From assembly GCF_901709675.1 (NCBI RefSeq), contig NC_051091.1, positions 2,353,967-2,417,966 on the forward strand: a stretch of DNA of 64,000 nucleotides. The letters are read 5' to 3'. Below the pieces are notes generated by a model. The model worked only from the letters and a program-made list of their open reading frames with translations. It had not been told where the DNA came from and searched no databases. The position numbers and the translations under genes are program-made. Within the stretch, counting starts at the first letter, position 1. Every line of letters begins with the position of its first letter. Below, piece by piece: positions 1-12,371 of the stretch. Origin of the DNA: Syngnathus acus (Eukaryota; Chordata; Actinopteri; Syngnathiformes; Syngnathidae).

Positions 1-853
1 TCAAAGTCTCATCACCTTTCACTCAAAACTTTTTGTGCTTGTTTTGCTGTTTAAAATAAAAAGATGTACAATTTTCTCTCACAAAACTATCCTTGCCAAT
101 GAAAACCACACATTACCATTTTGTAAAGTATATCTAGAAACAAATTTTTTTTTCACCAAATGTATCCTTAGGGGCGGGTGCTTTCAATCCGCGACTTCTA
201 CATCATAAAGAAATTATATGTAAATTATTTCAATGCTTTTTAGGGCCTTTGTTTTTGGACATACGAAAACATGCATTTTGAACGTTGGGTGAATTTATAA
301 ATACAAAATCAGAAGAAATGTCTATATTGTTTAGAAACTTAAATCAGAGAAACATGCTTTCATTGGGCATTTTCCAAAAGAAAACACGTTTTTTTTTTTA
401 ATCCCCAGCAGTGAGTTGCATAAAATACAATTTTAATTCTTTCAATTTACTAGGAAAATACTTCTTTTGATAATAACCAAATCAGTGTTTTGTGTTTGTT
501 TGGGTCATTTTGCCTCTCAAAACTGCAGATTCTTTTTTTTCCTGAAAATATTACTACGAGGCATACAAACAACTCTTAATTTTGTAAACGCTTCCTCGCA
601 GAGGGCAGATGATGTTCCAGTTACAGGTCGGGAATCAGGAAGGCGCCATAACGACAGATGTTGGCATCGAGAACAATCCGGAAGAAAGAAACTGGATGTT
701 ATCTTCACCGCACAAGGTCAACATTCCGATTTCCAGCATTCGTCGGCCGGGGACCGCCGTTCCCAATGTCAAGAAACCCAAAAAGTAAACATTTGGATTG
801 TTTTGCACAGGATTTGTCTTCACATGTGAGGGAGCGTTGGAGGACGGCGGCGT
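1..853. other. 3' flank / 3' UTR side of pxk, no gene seen
   Basis: AT-rich sequence downstream of the pxk stop codon on the minus strand. The small ORFs here lack family resemblance and overlap each other in several frames. Part of the right side is presumably pxk 3' UTR. I see no clear minus-strand AATAAA close to the stop, so the transcript end cannot be placed. Confidence 0.5.
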
Positions 854-3800
854 TTAGAAGCTGCGGTCTCGAGTCTGGGCCTTCTTCAGGTTTCCTTTGC
901 TGAAAGCCTGGATGGAGCTCAGAAGGGCAGCGCGACCTCCGGGAAGGGGGGCGACCACGGAGGAGGAGGAGCACGAGGACAAGGACGAGGTGTCTGGCGC
1001 AGGAGGGGGAGGAGGAGGAGCACCTGAACCAAAGGGGGACAACCAAAAGGGAACAGATCACACATGACAAGATTTCCTGCACAAACAAAACGCTTCAGCA
1101 TCAGTTCCTTTGGCAACCTCGGTCAACGTTTGAAATCAGAAGTTGTTCTCACTGTCCGACATGAAATCAGACTCAACCTTTCCTGTTGTGAGCCAATAAG
1201 GATGACTACAATTATTATAGACTTGACTTTTAAAACATCCTTCTCTCATTATTCTGGTATTAAGTAAGTCATTTAAAAATAATAATAATAATAAGTGTAT
1301 GGAAACTTCTGGTTTCAACTCTGGCTGTTCTGTACCTCAACATAGCATGTAGCTAAAAGAGGACTTCAGCAAACCTTGGATGTTTTTGAAATGGAAAAAG
1401 GTGAAACATAACCCAAAAGGAGGACTTTGATGTGTTGCCTTTTGTGGAACAACTCAGTGATTGTTCACAGTGTGGGGCAGCAGCTCAGCGCACAAAAGGA
1501 CAGGGGGGGGGAAAAAAAAAAAAGGCAGCATGCCAACGCTCCAAGCAGAGAAACAGACAGACAGAGACAGGTCACAATCTCCAATCACAAGTTATCGTTT
1601 GGAATGGTTTTGTGTGCCGTAACGTTACTTCATTGCAGATTGTGAGGCGCTTAAACCAAATGTTTCTGCCATCGAGATCTCGTCGAGTTCTCATAGGCTG
1701 CGATGGCACTCATTGACTCCTTCCCTACTTTGGAATCAATCACTTTTTGGGGGATTTTAGGGCTAGACGGGGTGTCGCTACCGATACTTCGATTTCTTTT
1801 TAGCTCACAGGCCATTCCAAACACCAGCCACTGAGTTCTCAATAGCATCCTTTAGCTTGGTTAGTGCTAACGGTGCTTGCTGGGAAGCTCGCAAGTATAT
1901 CAGCCTTTTTTCTTAAGACCAACAGTGACCCCCACCAACACCATCATCAACATCATCAAGGTGGGGGGGGGAAAAAAACATTTACTTTACCCCAATGACA
2001 CGGTCAGAATGGAGCATGCTCTATGGTGGAGAGGCACGGCATAAAGAGAGAGACCACAATTAAATGACCAGTCAGCATCGGGACAGCAACAAGAGGAGGA
2101 CAGGAGACGCCAACTTGGATGAGGACATAACTCAAATTTGCTAGCTTAGTGTTGACACGCAATGCAAAAATCTGCAGACGTGCTAGTAAAATAAGCGTGA
2201 ACATTGCGGTGGTTTTAATTCGATCCTACACGGTGCAGCAACACGTGTAGACAGACAACAGTACTCTACGTATTAGCATATGCATATATTCATTAGCTTC
2301 TGCATAACACGACGTAACATGCGACTCTTTTCAGAGTGTGTCCTTTGTTATGTTACTTTTCAAAAGATATCTATCCGGTGGAGCGACGGGACGGACTTTC
2401 CAGAGACGCTGTGGCAACATTGAAAGTTCCGGACGATTGCTCACTCGCAGAGAGAATCAAGAGACAGAAAGATCCAAGAGGAAAATACTTGATACAAGGA
2501 GGAAGAGGACAGACAAGTCAAACGAGGGACGAGAACGAGGGATGAACCGACCTGTGGTGGGCGGCGGCGTGGGGGACGAAGGACACGTGAGAGGGGAACT
2601 GGCGCCCGAGCCTGAGGACACAGCATTGATAGAAACTCAGTCTATTTCATCTATTGATTCATTGAAATGATTTCAATGGCCTCTTTTCACTTCATATTCA
2701 AAATGACAAAGAATAAATTATATTTACAGACTCCTGGCAGGAAAAAAAAACCCATAATCGTAACCCTTTCAAATGAGCAAATTTTTCTTTCGTTGCCCTC
2801 TCGAAAAGCATAAGGCAAAATGGAGCGTTTCCCACCAGAGTTATTGTTGTTCCGGACAGAGAGGTCGTCGTCGTTTTCAATTGTGGACTGCCTGCACTTC
2901 TGCAAAGGGACCAGGCGTCAGCAGCGTTTGCGTTGCGCTCCAAAAGACGGCAACGAGCGGAGGTCGCCGTACCTTCCTGGCCAGAATCTTCCTTCTCTTC
3001 TTCTCCTCCTCTGAGCCGTGATGGGAGCGTGCTCTGGTCAGCCTCTTGTGTTGGTGCAACTTTCAGCAAAACAAACAAACAAATCGCTTGAATCGTACCA
3101 ATCGTGTCGAGCGCTCAAATGCGTCACGGTTTGCTGGGAATAAGGACACGGGAATGTCACGCGGGTGAAAAGGTTGCGGGACCCGGCGAGAGCACTTTAG
3201 CGTCTATTTGAAGATCAACTCACCACTTTCTGCTCGTCCTGCAGACGTTTTTCCACACGGTCCTTGGCCGCTCTCAGGGATTCCTTCAGCCTGCTCGGCA
3301 CCTGGATGGACGACGCACAACATGCGACAAAATGTCGGATACAAACAGAAGCTTCATCCGAGGCGAGATTCTCTTACCCGGATAGCAACTTTCTCCGAGT
3401 GCGCGAGTGGAACGTCACTGAACAGCCTGCGCCAGAGCAAAAAAGAACCAAAAAAATGAGTGCCTTGGGTCCTCGTCACATGCTGCTTGCTATGGGTATA
3501 TGACAACTCAGCAACAACTAATTGATCTTTTGAAGCAACAACTATTTTGACTATCACTTACTTAACTTAATTGTCAAAGTCCTCTCAACTGTCAATATTG
3601 TCTGATTTGCCACTTATTATTTTGGTGTTTCTTGAGCTGAAGCTATCTGCCAAGCTTTGGAAAACAACATTTTTGACCTTTTTCTGACTGACGTGGAGAA
3701 ATTTAAATTGAAAGAATTGTATGCTCGCCGCGTAGTTGCCATTTAGAAGATACAAGTTAACTTAGTACTGCTTGCAATAATTGCTTTTCATTTCTCATTC

Positions 3801-6800
3801 ACTGAGAAGGTCTGGAGAGGCTAGCGTGACCTCGGGTGGAGCTGTGGCGGGAAACCCCACGGCAGAGGAGAAGGGGGCCGAGACATCAATCTCATGGGGA
3901 CAACTTCTTTGTTGGCAGTCCAGCTAAAGGACATCAAACCATGCACCGATAAAGTCAACTTCTTCTTGGCAGTCCAGCTGAGGGACATCATACCATGCAC
4001 CAATTATCCTCATCTGTGAAACTTCAGCTTAATGAAGGGAGGACACAACCAGTCCTGAATTATCGCCGCAGCAGGATCCGGCTGACCAACCTCTAACACG
4101 ATTATCAACGTGGCAGCCAACAACAAAGAACACACACACACTCAACCCGTGTACATTCGGACATGTTTCACACTGTACATGAGAAAATATTGATCAAATG
4201 TTACAAGCACAATGATGTTACAAATATGTTGTACGAAAATGTGGGTGGATGTTTTTACCGCTTCTTGGAGAAATCTAAAGAAAACTCACGGTGTTTGAAT
4301 GAGCTGAGCGACTGTTGGCATCCCTGACTTGCAGGCCTCTGTCGACAAGATGGACTGCAGCACCGACACTACACACACACACACATCAGAATGGAGAAAC
4401 AAAGGTTGCACGTGCAATATGTTTGTGTGTGCGTGTGTGTGTGTGTGTGCACTCACCCACGGCAGTGTAGGGGATGGCAGGATAATTGTCCACAGGGACG
4501 TTGTCTGGCGGTCGGCCGTACGTGATCTCGTAGAGTAAATGGCCAAAGCAGAAGACGTCCACGCTTTCAATTGTCTACGCAAACGAACACGTTGCTACTT
4601 TAGCTCCCAAATGTTTTTCCCGTACAGTAAAACATTTTTGCCACTCGTTCGAGACCCATCCGTGAGACGTGAACTCGCCTCCCCACGGCAGATTTGAGTG
4701 CTGCCAGTTGTGGCAGCGCGCTACAATGAAAGCGTTCCAAACATGACAACTAAGACAGAAGGAACGTGTTCATCTCAAATTCCTGGAGATCACGCAAGCA
4801 CCTACGTTAATCTTTCGGAAGTGGGTGATGGCGGGTCGCAGGGCCGAAGGGACTCCCAGCACGCCGTTCTCGACGTCCGTCAGGCGACACACGCCTTGCT
4901 CCAGCATCACGTTGGAGGCATGCAGGTGGCCGAAGAACAGGCCGCTCTCGTGCACCAGTCGGAGGCCCTGAGCGCCCACAATATGTTTACGGCGAGTGAG
5001 GGATGTGTGCGTGTGCGTGCGTGCGCGTGTACCTCCAGTATCTGTCGGCCGTAGAGTTTGATGTCCGAGAGCTCGAGAGGCTGAGTCTTTTTGGGGTTGC
5101 CATACTTCTTCAGGTAGTTCTCTCTGGGCTTCACCTGGCACACAAACATGACGTACAGCAACATTCGAGTTGATCGTCAATGCTTTTTTTTCCTGCAACG
5201 ATCGACTCGTGTCTCATCGTTCAAGCCCTCGTCGGCCGGTGGGCTTGGCTTGACGCTGCGTTTGGGAAAACTGGGAATTGCGAAGCTTCTTACCTTACAG
5301 AGGTGATCTCGCAAGGAGCCGGCCTCACTGAAAGGTCGGATGAGAAGCGCCGAAGACTCGCTGGTGCTGGAGAACAACAGCGGGCACAGGTATGGACTCT
5401 GGAGAGAAGACACCACGCGGTTAGGAACGCTTCAGCCGAGGCGGTCCATCACGTGCGGCGTACGTACAGAGAGGCTGGTGAGGAGCTTCATGATGGACAG
5501 CAGGTCTTTGTCGGACAGGAACTTGTCAGGGCCCAAGTCCACCTAAACGCATATCCACATGACGCCGTGTTTTGGGTGTGCCCAGGGGCAAACTCAATTT
5601 GCATCCCAAGGCACCAGTGTATATTAAAGCACTGCACTACTTTGTAGCAGTGTGACACCCACCCAGCCGAGCAGGTACCTCTCCTTGGCTTGTTCTTTGT
5701 TTTTGACCAGGAAATACTTCTTCCTGATCCTCCAGCCTGCAAAAGAAGAAGATTGTGTTATTGGACGGTCGTTATCGAGCTCGACGTGCGCTTTGCAATC
5801 ACGGCGGCGGTGTACCAACGTCTCGAAGGGGCTCCATCACCACCCACTTGGGGTCTGAACGGAAGAACATGGAGACCTGCTGCAGGGCGATCTCTGAAAG
5901 ACATTTTGCAGACAAGTCAGGCTATCGTTCGCTGTACTTCTGTGAAAATGAAACGAAAAGGCCAACTGGGCAGGGATCCCACCAGTGTAGTTGGCAGCGT
6001 AGTTGTTGGGGTCCAGGAACTTTTTGACGGGCAGCGCGGCGCACAGCAGAGGATGCTGAATAACGGCATCCAGATAAGCCTGCAGGCCGCGCTGCCTCTC
6101 TGCAATGAACTCGCGGTCCATGTTGCCGATCAGCTTCTTGGCCGGGAGAGGAAGGCTGACGCCACACACCTGCCGAGCGCAAGCACATCGTAAGTGTTTC
6201 GTTCTTTTTTCCCTAGCCCCAAATCGTGCTTGTGCGCAGAATTGCCGTTAGAAACAGGAAGTGAGGGAGAAAAACCTCAGCAGAAAGCCTCACTGCATCC
6301 TGTTATGGGCTCACTGCAGAGGTCAAAGGGCACGACCTCCTCAGAATGGCCCATTCAGTTCCCATACTCATCAGATTTAATACTGTCTTGACATGCTTTT
6401 TTGGGGGGAGGCTCTTGCAGCTGATTTATTATGTAAAAAAATAACATAAAAATAACATCGCCATTATCTGTGTTTTTACAGTGAAAGTTGCTGCTGCTGA
6501 GACACCAATTTTCTCTCACAGGAGGAATAAAATATAAAAACGTATTTTGCATTTTTTCTATCTTGGTTAAAATACACTTAAGCATATTTTTTAATAATAC
6601 ATAAAAAGTCTACTCAGCTTCATCGTTTGGCAATGCATTTGTTAAATATTACACAATACAGAATTGCTGAAAAGACTTCAGAAAAACTAATTATCTACTT
6701 AGTTTTATTATTAATGTATTTAAAAAAAATGTTTTAAAAAATATCTATTCATTCACAAAATATTTTTAGTTCATATTGTTGTATAAAAAAACGACTTGGT

Positions 6801-8799
6801 GTAAGTGTATAATAAAGTATATTTATATATTTAGCTGGATTTTTAGGACTCTTCATTAGGTACACTTCCACAATCAAATGACCTTCACTATAGGAAAAAT
6901 TATACATACTTTCTTACTTTCTTTCATACTTTCTTATTGTACTCATAATTTGCAGTGCAGCATCATACCGCACATTTTTTCTTGTCTCACTTAAAGTTCG
7001 TTTTTCACCCCCAGTGGCTTAAGAGACTGTGAAAATGCACCTAATGTTATGACCAACAGTAGACAGTACAAAAGTCAAACTGTCACTCACAATGCATAGG
7101 AAAAAATACTCACCATCAGGCTGTTGTTGAGAACGTCAAAATCACTGTAGCGCCGGATGACCTGCAACACACACATATACACATTGGCACACACGCACGC
7201 ATACCCTCACATATCCTTTATTCCAGGGGTGTCAAATTCATTTTTGTCACGGGCCGCATCGTAGTCAGTTTCCCTCGGAGGGCAATTATGAATGTCAACG
7301 TTTTCTAGATACACTATACCATAGGCTACAAAACAAAGTGACGAAGAACTAGTTTTGAAATCAGAGAATAGTAAAAACTGTTCAAATATTTTAAAAAGAC
7401 GAATTGCAAGCAATATATCTTTTTTTTTTTTTTTAAGTGAAGACAATTTGTTATTTTAGTAATAACACAAAGTCGATGCAAAATCTGTCTTCGCGGGCCA
7501 CATAAAATGATATGACGGGCCGCATCTGGCCCCCGGGCCTTGGGTTCGACACCTCTGCTTAAGCCAAAGAGTGGTCCAAACAGATGGAAAACACGGTTTT
7601 AAGTCACTTTTGACCAGCGGGCTTACCTGCCAGCTGTTCTCTGTGGACACTCCCCTCTGGACTCGGATGATGTATTCCTACATGCACACAGAACAATTAG
7701 GGACTTACAATTTCAAAGAGTAGAGTCTCCTTTCCACACGACAGAAGGATGGGCAAGGAGAACTAGTAACCATTTTGCATTGTGATTTAGCATTAAGCTC
7801 GTTACGAGCAAACAATTTTAATATTGGAAAAAAAAAAAAAAGCAAATCACAGACCGGAAAATAAAAACCAAATCTTCACTGACAATTTTGTAGTTATTTA
7901 AGATTGAAATATATATCGGATTTTCTTATTTGTTTTCTTTTTATTTGCATATGACTAGACTTTCTGCGCAGCGTTTTATTAGTTGGTGACGAATTAAGAG
8001 GGCGGTTTGGTTGGTATTTGGCGTTAGCATGCTAAGCTAACTGTCAGCCTCAGCTGATCCCAGCCGGAATCTTGTCAACAGCCGTCCACGCGTGCGTCCA
8101 TTATCGGACACGAAAACAGCCCGTTGCGAAGTCATGCAAGATTTGTTTTTGTTTTTTCAATTGAGCGGCGGCTCGTTTGATGTGTACCAAATACTCGTGG
8201 AAAGCTCGAGACATTGCAGCAATAAAAATCAACGGGCCCTGGCTCACAGTCAGCAATTCTTTTAACATTGCTACAGAAGCTTCCAGGAAAATTGCTTCAT
8301 CGTGGTGGCAGAAATTCAACCGCAGCAAACTCCCTCAAATGCGGAATTTCCCCCCCAATTTTCCCCAGCTAATATTCAGCGGTCTGGTTGGAATAACGCC
8401 ACTTATAGGGGATGAATGTGTCCGGTGATATAATCGGGAAACCTGTAGACTCGCGTCACTTCACGGTATTGTGAAGTAACAACGTGTCCGTCCAACAACG
8501 GAAGCACGTATAGCGCTGACAGTTTTCGCGGTATTGACAACGACGAACGCGTCCGGTAATGGAAGCGGTGACTGTCGCAAACTGTTGCCTCCCCGCGCGT
8601 ATCTGAGCCAATTGACATGGACAACCGGGTGACTTTAGCATTGGTATTTTTAAATAAAAAAAAAAGAAAAGAAAAAAAAGAAAAAGGTGACGCTCACTGT
8701 GTGGGACTGCAAATTCTGGGTGGTTTCGATCGTCGCCGTCAGCGGGACAGTGTCGTCAAGGAGTAGCCGGCCGGTGGTCGGCTTCGCCAGGAAAGACAT
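854..8799 (-). CDS. pxk: PX domain-containing serine/threonine kinase-like protein (pseudokinase)
   Basis: Eighteen coding exons chain in frame to 562 residues (human PXK about 578): 8698-8799, 7627-7677, 7114-7161, 5983-6169, 5816-5893, 5663-5736, 5468-5542, 5294-5398, 5033-5134, 4806-4967, 4457-4574, 4290-4368, 3378-3426, 3224-3301, 2973-3059, 2836-2899, 2552-2611, 854-1023. The start MSFLAKPTTGRLLLDDTVPL matches the family N-terminus. Order: PX domain (RRYSDFD, KKLIGNMDREF), kinase-like domain, basic coiled segment (RLTRARSHHGSEEEKKRRK), Ser/Pro-rich linker, polyproline run, and a C-terminal WH2-type motif (LLSSIQAFSKGNLKK). The catalytic loop reads GHLHASNVML instead of HRDxxxxN, and DFG is DVE, so catalytic activity is doubtful, as in the family. 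Known PXK binds phosphoinositides and actin and acts in endosomal trafficking. All introns have recognisable GT donors and AG acceptors. Confidence 0.95.
4373..4453. repeat. (AC)n and (GT)n microsatellite pair in a pxk intron
   Basis: An (AC)n tract near 4373-4385 is followed about 40 bases later by a (GT)n tract near 4421-4449. They lie between pxk exons 4290-4368 and 4457-4574. The opposite-strand arrangement could fold as an inverted repeat. The GT tract ends a few bases from the exon 4457-4574 donor. Confidence 0.85.
7224..7558. mobile_element. hAT-like non-autonomous DNA element (MITE-like) in a pxk intron
   Basis: About 335 bp bounded by imperfect terminal inverted repeats: left CAGGGGTGTCAAATTCAT, right ending GGGTTCGACACCTCTG. 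It has subterminal repeated 'gggcc(g/a)cat' blocks near both ends (gggccgcatcgtag, cgggccacataaaatga, cgggccgcatctggccc). This architecture is familiar from non-autonomous hAT elements common in fish. There is no transposase ORF. A clear 8-bp target duplication is not visible, so the ends may be slightly off. Confidence 0.7.
8463..8568. repeat. Diverged direct repeat in pxk intron 1
   Basis: Two related blocks begin CGGTATTG, share a GTCCG core and end GGAAGC (about 8463-8506 and 8531-8568). The similarity is partial. They lie in pxk intron 1, a few hundred bases from exon 1. Confidence 0.4.
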
Positions 8800-9594
8800 C
8801 CCGGTCTTCTGGAGTAGGGTGAACGGCCAGAGTCCAATGCAAGCGCCCGCAGCTGTGTCAACGTGTAGTCACCGAAAGGTTGACGCTGATGTGCGGCGGC
8901 AGAGGCCGACTAGTTTCGCTTCAGCGTAACGAAAACTCAACGATGCTTCGTCTGCTGAAATGAGACCTGACCGGAGATTGAGCAATCGTGGGCAGGACAC
9001 TCTACTGCCACCTGTGGGAAGGAGGCAGAACAAAATAGAGACGAAAACAAAATCTTCGGCTTTATTTCTGACATCATTGATGACGTCTTTGTCGCGTCCG
9101 TTCACGAGAGTGCTTCGCAGTGCTTATGACATGAAAATGCAATTTTTAATCAATGAAACAGGCATTAAAGAAACTTTGAATGATAAAAGGTCAACTTTGA
9201 AAATGTTCACGTTATTTCAAAATCTACCTGTGTGAGTTTCAACTAATTTTTTAAAAAGCAGAATGACATACCGTATTGGCCCGAATATAAGACGACCCTG
9301 ATTATAAGACGACCCCCTCTTTTTAAAGACTCAAGTTTGAAAAATTTAATGATTTGGAGACACGGATGGTTCGTTAAAATTGTTGTTTATATTACATTTA
9401 TTTGATATATCTAGTCTGACGTCAGCGGCGCACGTAGTTGCGGCGTCAACAGCCGTGTTGTTTTTGTTTTTTTTAAGTGACACGGAAGACGAAGATTCTG
9501 ATGGATTTATTGATTTGGAGTGACACGGGGCTGCCTGTGATGTATATGACTAATAATCAACAATGAAAAAACATTTCAAAAGCCCCTAAAGCCA
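8800..9594. promoter_or_regulatory. pxk 5' flank / htd2 3' flank
   Basis: Sequence between the pxk start codon and the htd2 stop codon, both genes on the minus strand. The first 200 bases next to pxk contain several CpGs and probably hold the pxk 5' UTR and promoter. No TATA box is evident. The right part holds the htd2 3' UTR with AATAAA candidates on the minus strand (tttatt on plus at 9506-9511) and a repeat fragment at 9272-9330. Confidence 0.4.
9272..9525 (+). mobile_element. DNA-transposon end fragment carrying the 'gcccgaatataagacg' motif
   Basis: The stretch CCGTATTGGCCCGAATATAAGACG, followed by a second 'ttataagacgacccc', is the same motif found at 31776-31800 in a pde12 intron. It is therefore dispersed. 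Further right, 'gtgacacggaagac...ttggagtga' reads SDTEDEDSDGFIDLE then stop, which resembles the acidic C-terminal tail of a pogo-type transposase. This is weak, recollection-based evidence. No second end is seen. Confidence 0.45.
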
Positions 9595-10056
9595 TCACTT
9601 CACTTGCTTCCCCTCAGGCATCATAACCATCACCTCCCCTTCCATCACCACCTTGTCCTTGACCGAGCACGTCACGCCGATGAAAGCGAACGACATCTTG
9701 ATCTTGCGCACTTCGGCTTCGGCCAGCACTTCCTCGCCAACGAAGAGCGGCGCCGGGAAGCGGATCTCCTGGTATAGGAAGACGCAGCCAGGGCCTGGCA
9801 TCCTGGTGCCCAGCACGGCCGAGATCAGCCCGTTGATGAGGACACCATGGACCACGGGGGCCTCGAAGGCGGTGGAGGCGGCATAGGTGGCGTCCAGGTG
9901 GAGCGGGTTGGTGTCGCCCGTTAGCTCGGCGAACAGCTCCACGTGGCGGGCCGAGAAGACTTTGGTAAGGGAGGCGCGCTGGCCCACGTGGAGCCGTGCT
10001 GCCGCCGCTGTCATCAAGATGGAGGAGGACAGCAGAGTTCTGACTTGACTCCACAT
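9595..10056 (-). CDS. htd2: Hydroxyacyl-thioester dehydratase type 2, mitochondrial
   Basis: Single-exon ORF of 153 residues. The first 25-30 residues ([15 protein letters not shown]...) are Arg/Ser/Ala-rich without acids, fitting a mitochondrial presequence. The rest is a MaoC-like hot-dog hydratase: the hydratase signature appears as DTNPLHLD followed about 20 residues later by [10 protein letters not shown]. Family role: dehydration of 3-hydroxyacyl-ACP in mitochondrial type II fatty-acid synthesis, which supplies octanoate for lipoate. The ATG lies 24 nt after the rpp14 stop codon on the same strand and in the same apparent terminal exon. The protein would therefore be translated from the second ORF of a bicistronic mRNA, as reported for vertebrate RPP14/HTD2. 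A second in-frame ATG at residue 15 is possible but would shorten the presequence. Confidence 0.95.
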   Translation of the reverse strand: MWSQVRTLLSSSILMTAAAARLHVGQRASLTKVFSARHVELFAELTGDTNPLHLDATYAASTAFEAPVVHGVLINGLISAVLGTRMPGPGCVFLYQEIRFPAPLFVGEEVLAEAEVRKIKMSFAFIGVTCSVKDKVVMEGEVMVMMPEGKQVK

Positions 10057-10080
10057 GGTTCTTGTGAGTTGCCTGCGACG

Positions 10081-11357
10081 TCAGTCCAGCTCCAGCTCGC
10101 GGCTATTTCCAGTCAGCGACAGCAGGAATGGCGACACCTGAGTTTTTGGGAAGGACAGTCACAAAAAACAAAGAACTCAAGAATGTTTATAGAAACACCA
10201 AAACGTTCAAACAAATCATATTAGCGTCTCAATGAAAGTCTGCTAGCTTGATGCTAACATACAATTTAAACACCATAAAGGGGCTAACAGAAATTTCAAA
10301 GATGTGACAGTAATTACAAAGTCTCAAACAACAGCTTCTTCAACACTCTTACGACTCAAAGCAGGGAGGTCGAGAAAAAAAAAAAAAAATCGAGCAAGCG
10401 ACAACATGTTTGCAAATGTTTGCAACTGTAAGAGCAGCAAAAGCGAGAAAGCAGCTAACGTACCTGCAGGACTCGAAAGGCGCAGCACTGGTTGTTGTAG
10501 AAGCCCAGCAGTGTCAACGAGGTCCAAAGTTTCACCAAACCACTAAAATAAAAAAAAATAAAAAAATCAGCAAAACACTCTCTTTACACTTTGACTTCCT
10601 CACCTTTTGGATACGCGCAGAAAAGCAGTGAGGGTATCTTCATTGTACTTGAACACATCAAAGTGTAACGCGGCCCCCACCTGAACATGCAAAGACACCA
10701 ACAATCAATGTGGCTGATTTTGCTTGTCAATCCGATGATTGGTCGTCTTGTTCTTTGAAGTTTTTTTACGGAAAGCAAAACGGGAAGTCTCTGTCATCAA
10801 ACTGCACGAGTGCAATGAGAAAATGAGGTCATTGCCAGCAGCCGCTCAAAATATTCAGTCTCATTCGTCGCACCCATTATTTGCAGCAATCTGTTTGTTG
10901 CTTGACCAAATGTATGCTGTTCAATAAAAAGGTTTTCCATAGTAGCAAAGTCAGTCTCTGTGCAAGTTGCCAATTATACATTTTTTTTCTTGATCGTCCA
11001 AGTCAGTCACAGGAGCCCGAGGAGCCCAGTCTTGTCTCCCCTCACTGATAGTGAGAATCAAAATGAAGCAACATTCCCATGGCAGACCCGCAATTCATTT
11101 CCACTTCTTACTTCTCCGTGCAGACTCTTCAAGCCAGAGATGATAAAGTACTTCAGGTCAACCGCACTCACTTTGGTCGACTTGTCCTCCAGTACGCTTG
11201 AAGAGTGACACAAATTAGTAACAGTCATAAAGTAGTCACATTCGAGCCAAAGAGCGCCGCTGACTTACAGGCAGACTTTCATGTACTGATACGGAGCGAC
11301 GTCCTTCAGCACGACGCTTCGGTAAACTATGGGCTCGTCCGTGCTCTCGGGATTCAT
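10081..11357 (-). CDS. rpp14: Ribonuclease P/MRP protein subunit p14
   Basis: Five coding exons (11269-11357, 11112-11196, 10604-10680, 10464-10542, 10081-10137) give 387 nt, 128 residues (human 124). The protein starts MNPESTDEPIVYRSVVLKDV and contains YQYMKVCL, GLVKLWTSLTLLG, CCAFRVLQ and the C-terminal VSPFLLSLTGNSRELELD, all closely matching vertebrate RPP14. It is a subunit of nuclear RNase P (tRNA 5' processing) and RNase MRP, with an Alba/Pop5-like fold. The last exon continues into the htd2 ORF with only 24 nt between stop and ATG, and no minus-strand poly(A) signal lies between them. A likely non-coding first exon ends with a GT donor near 12372 (CAAAACGAG then GTAAGG). Confidence 0.95.
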
Positions 11358-11611
11358 CCTATTCAAGCATCGGTGGTTGCACTAGAACAAGCCCGAAACA
11401 AAATCAATACACGAAAGGCATAATCATACCAACCGTATTTGACAAACGTTGAGTTATTGACATATTTGGCTAGATTTATTCAGACTAAAATAATGCCACA
11501 AACTATGATCCCAAAACACTGTCAATATGGCAAACCCATCTTAAAACTTAACCCTTAGAATTTATGGGTTACTGATTATTTAATTTAGAAAGACTGTACC
11601 AGTAGTTGGGC

Positions 11612-11871
11612 GGCAGGTGACACACTGGTTAGCACGTCCGCCTCACAGTTAGTTTCCTCCCACATCCCAAAAACAGGCCGATTGTGCACTCCAAATTGCC
11701 CCTAGGTGTGAGTGCGAGTGCGGATGGTTGTTCGTCTCTGTGTGCCCTGTGATTGGCTAGCAACCGGTTCAGTTTGTCCCCCGCCTACTGCCCGATGACT
11801 GCTGGGATAAGCTCCAGAACGCCCGCGACCCCCGTGGGGACAAGCAGTTTAGAAAATGGATGGATCAGTAT
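11612..11871 (+). mobile_element. Internally deleted SINE-like interspersed repeat in rpp14 intron 1
   Basis: About 260 bp runs from 'ggcggcaggtgacacactggttagcacgtccgcctcacag' to the 3' hallmark 'aagcagtttagaaaatggatgga'. I recognise this family as very common in teleost introns. Compared with the remembered consensus, roughly 90 bases between 'cctcacagtt' and 'agtttcctcccacat' are missing, so the segment with the pol III B-box-like 'ggttcgaatcc' is gone. It is presumably a dead copy. The exact class (tRNA-derived SINE or other) should be taken from a repeat library. Confidence 0.7.
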
Positions 11872-12371
11872 GACTGTGACTTCCACAAACCACCCAGGCT
11901 AAACCTACCTCATTCCCAACATGCTGTTTGTGTCTGTGTTTTTTTTTTTTTTTTAAATAATAAAGTGACGAATATGCCAAACTTAAAAAAATTAACTTGG
12001 CAAGTCTGGAGGTCTGGCAGTTTGATTCAGCTACGTAGGTTCGTTACTATTTTAGACCAGTGACCCCCAAAATAAATGTTCTTTAACTTTTGTGTTGTTC
12101 CTATGAGCCACATTCAGTAAATACAAAATAAATGATTAGACATTACATGCCACGAGCTTTCTGTGGTTTACAAGCGCCTGCAAGGACCTTCGTTTAGGGT
12201 ACAAAAGTGCAGTTTTGAGCGTCGCAAGTCTTAAAAGCCCAAACTGGACCAAGCTAAGACCAAGGTCAAACAGCGTGTAAACGCATCAGTTATTTAAAAT
12301 AAAAAAAAATAAAAAAGAGGCTTGGGATCGTGGCTATTTCGGCTAATAAAATGCTGTTTTGTTACCTTACC

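Noticed and set aside
2336-2670. 110-codon plus-strand frame at 2338-2670
   Set aside because: It is antisense to the pxk exon 2552-2611 (SGSGASSPLTCPSSPTPP), has no domain, and extends into AT-rich intron.
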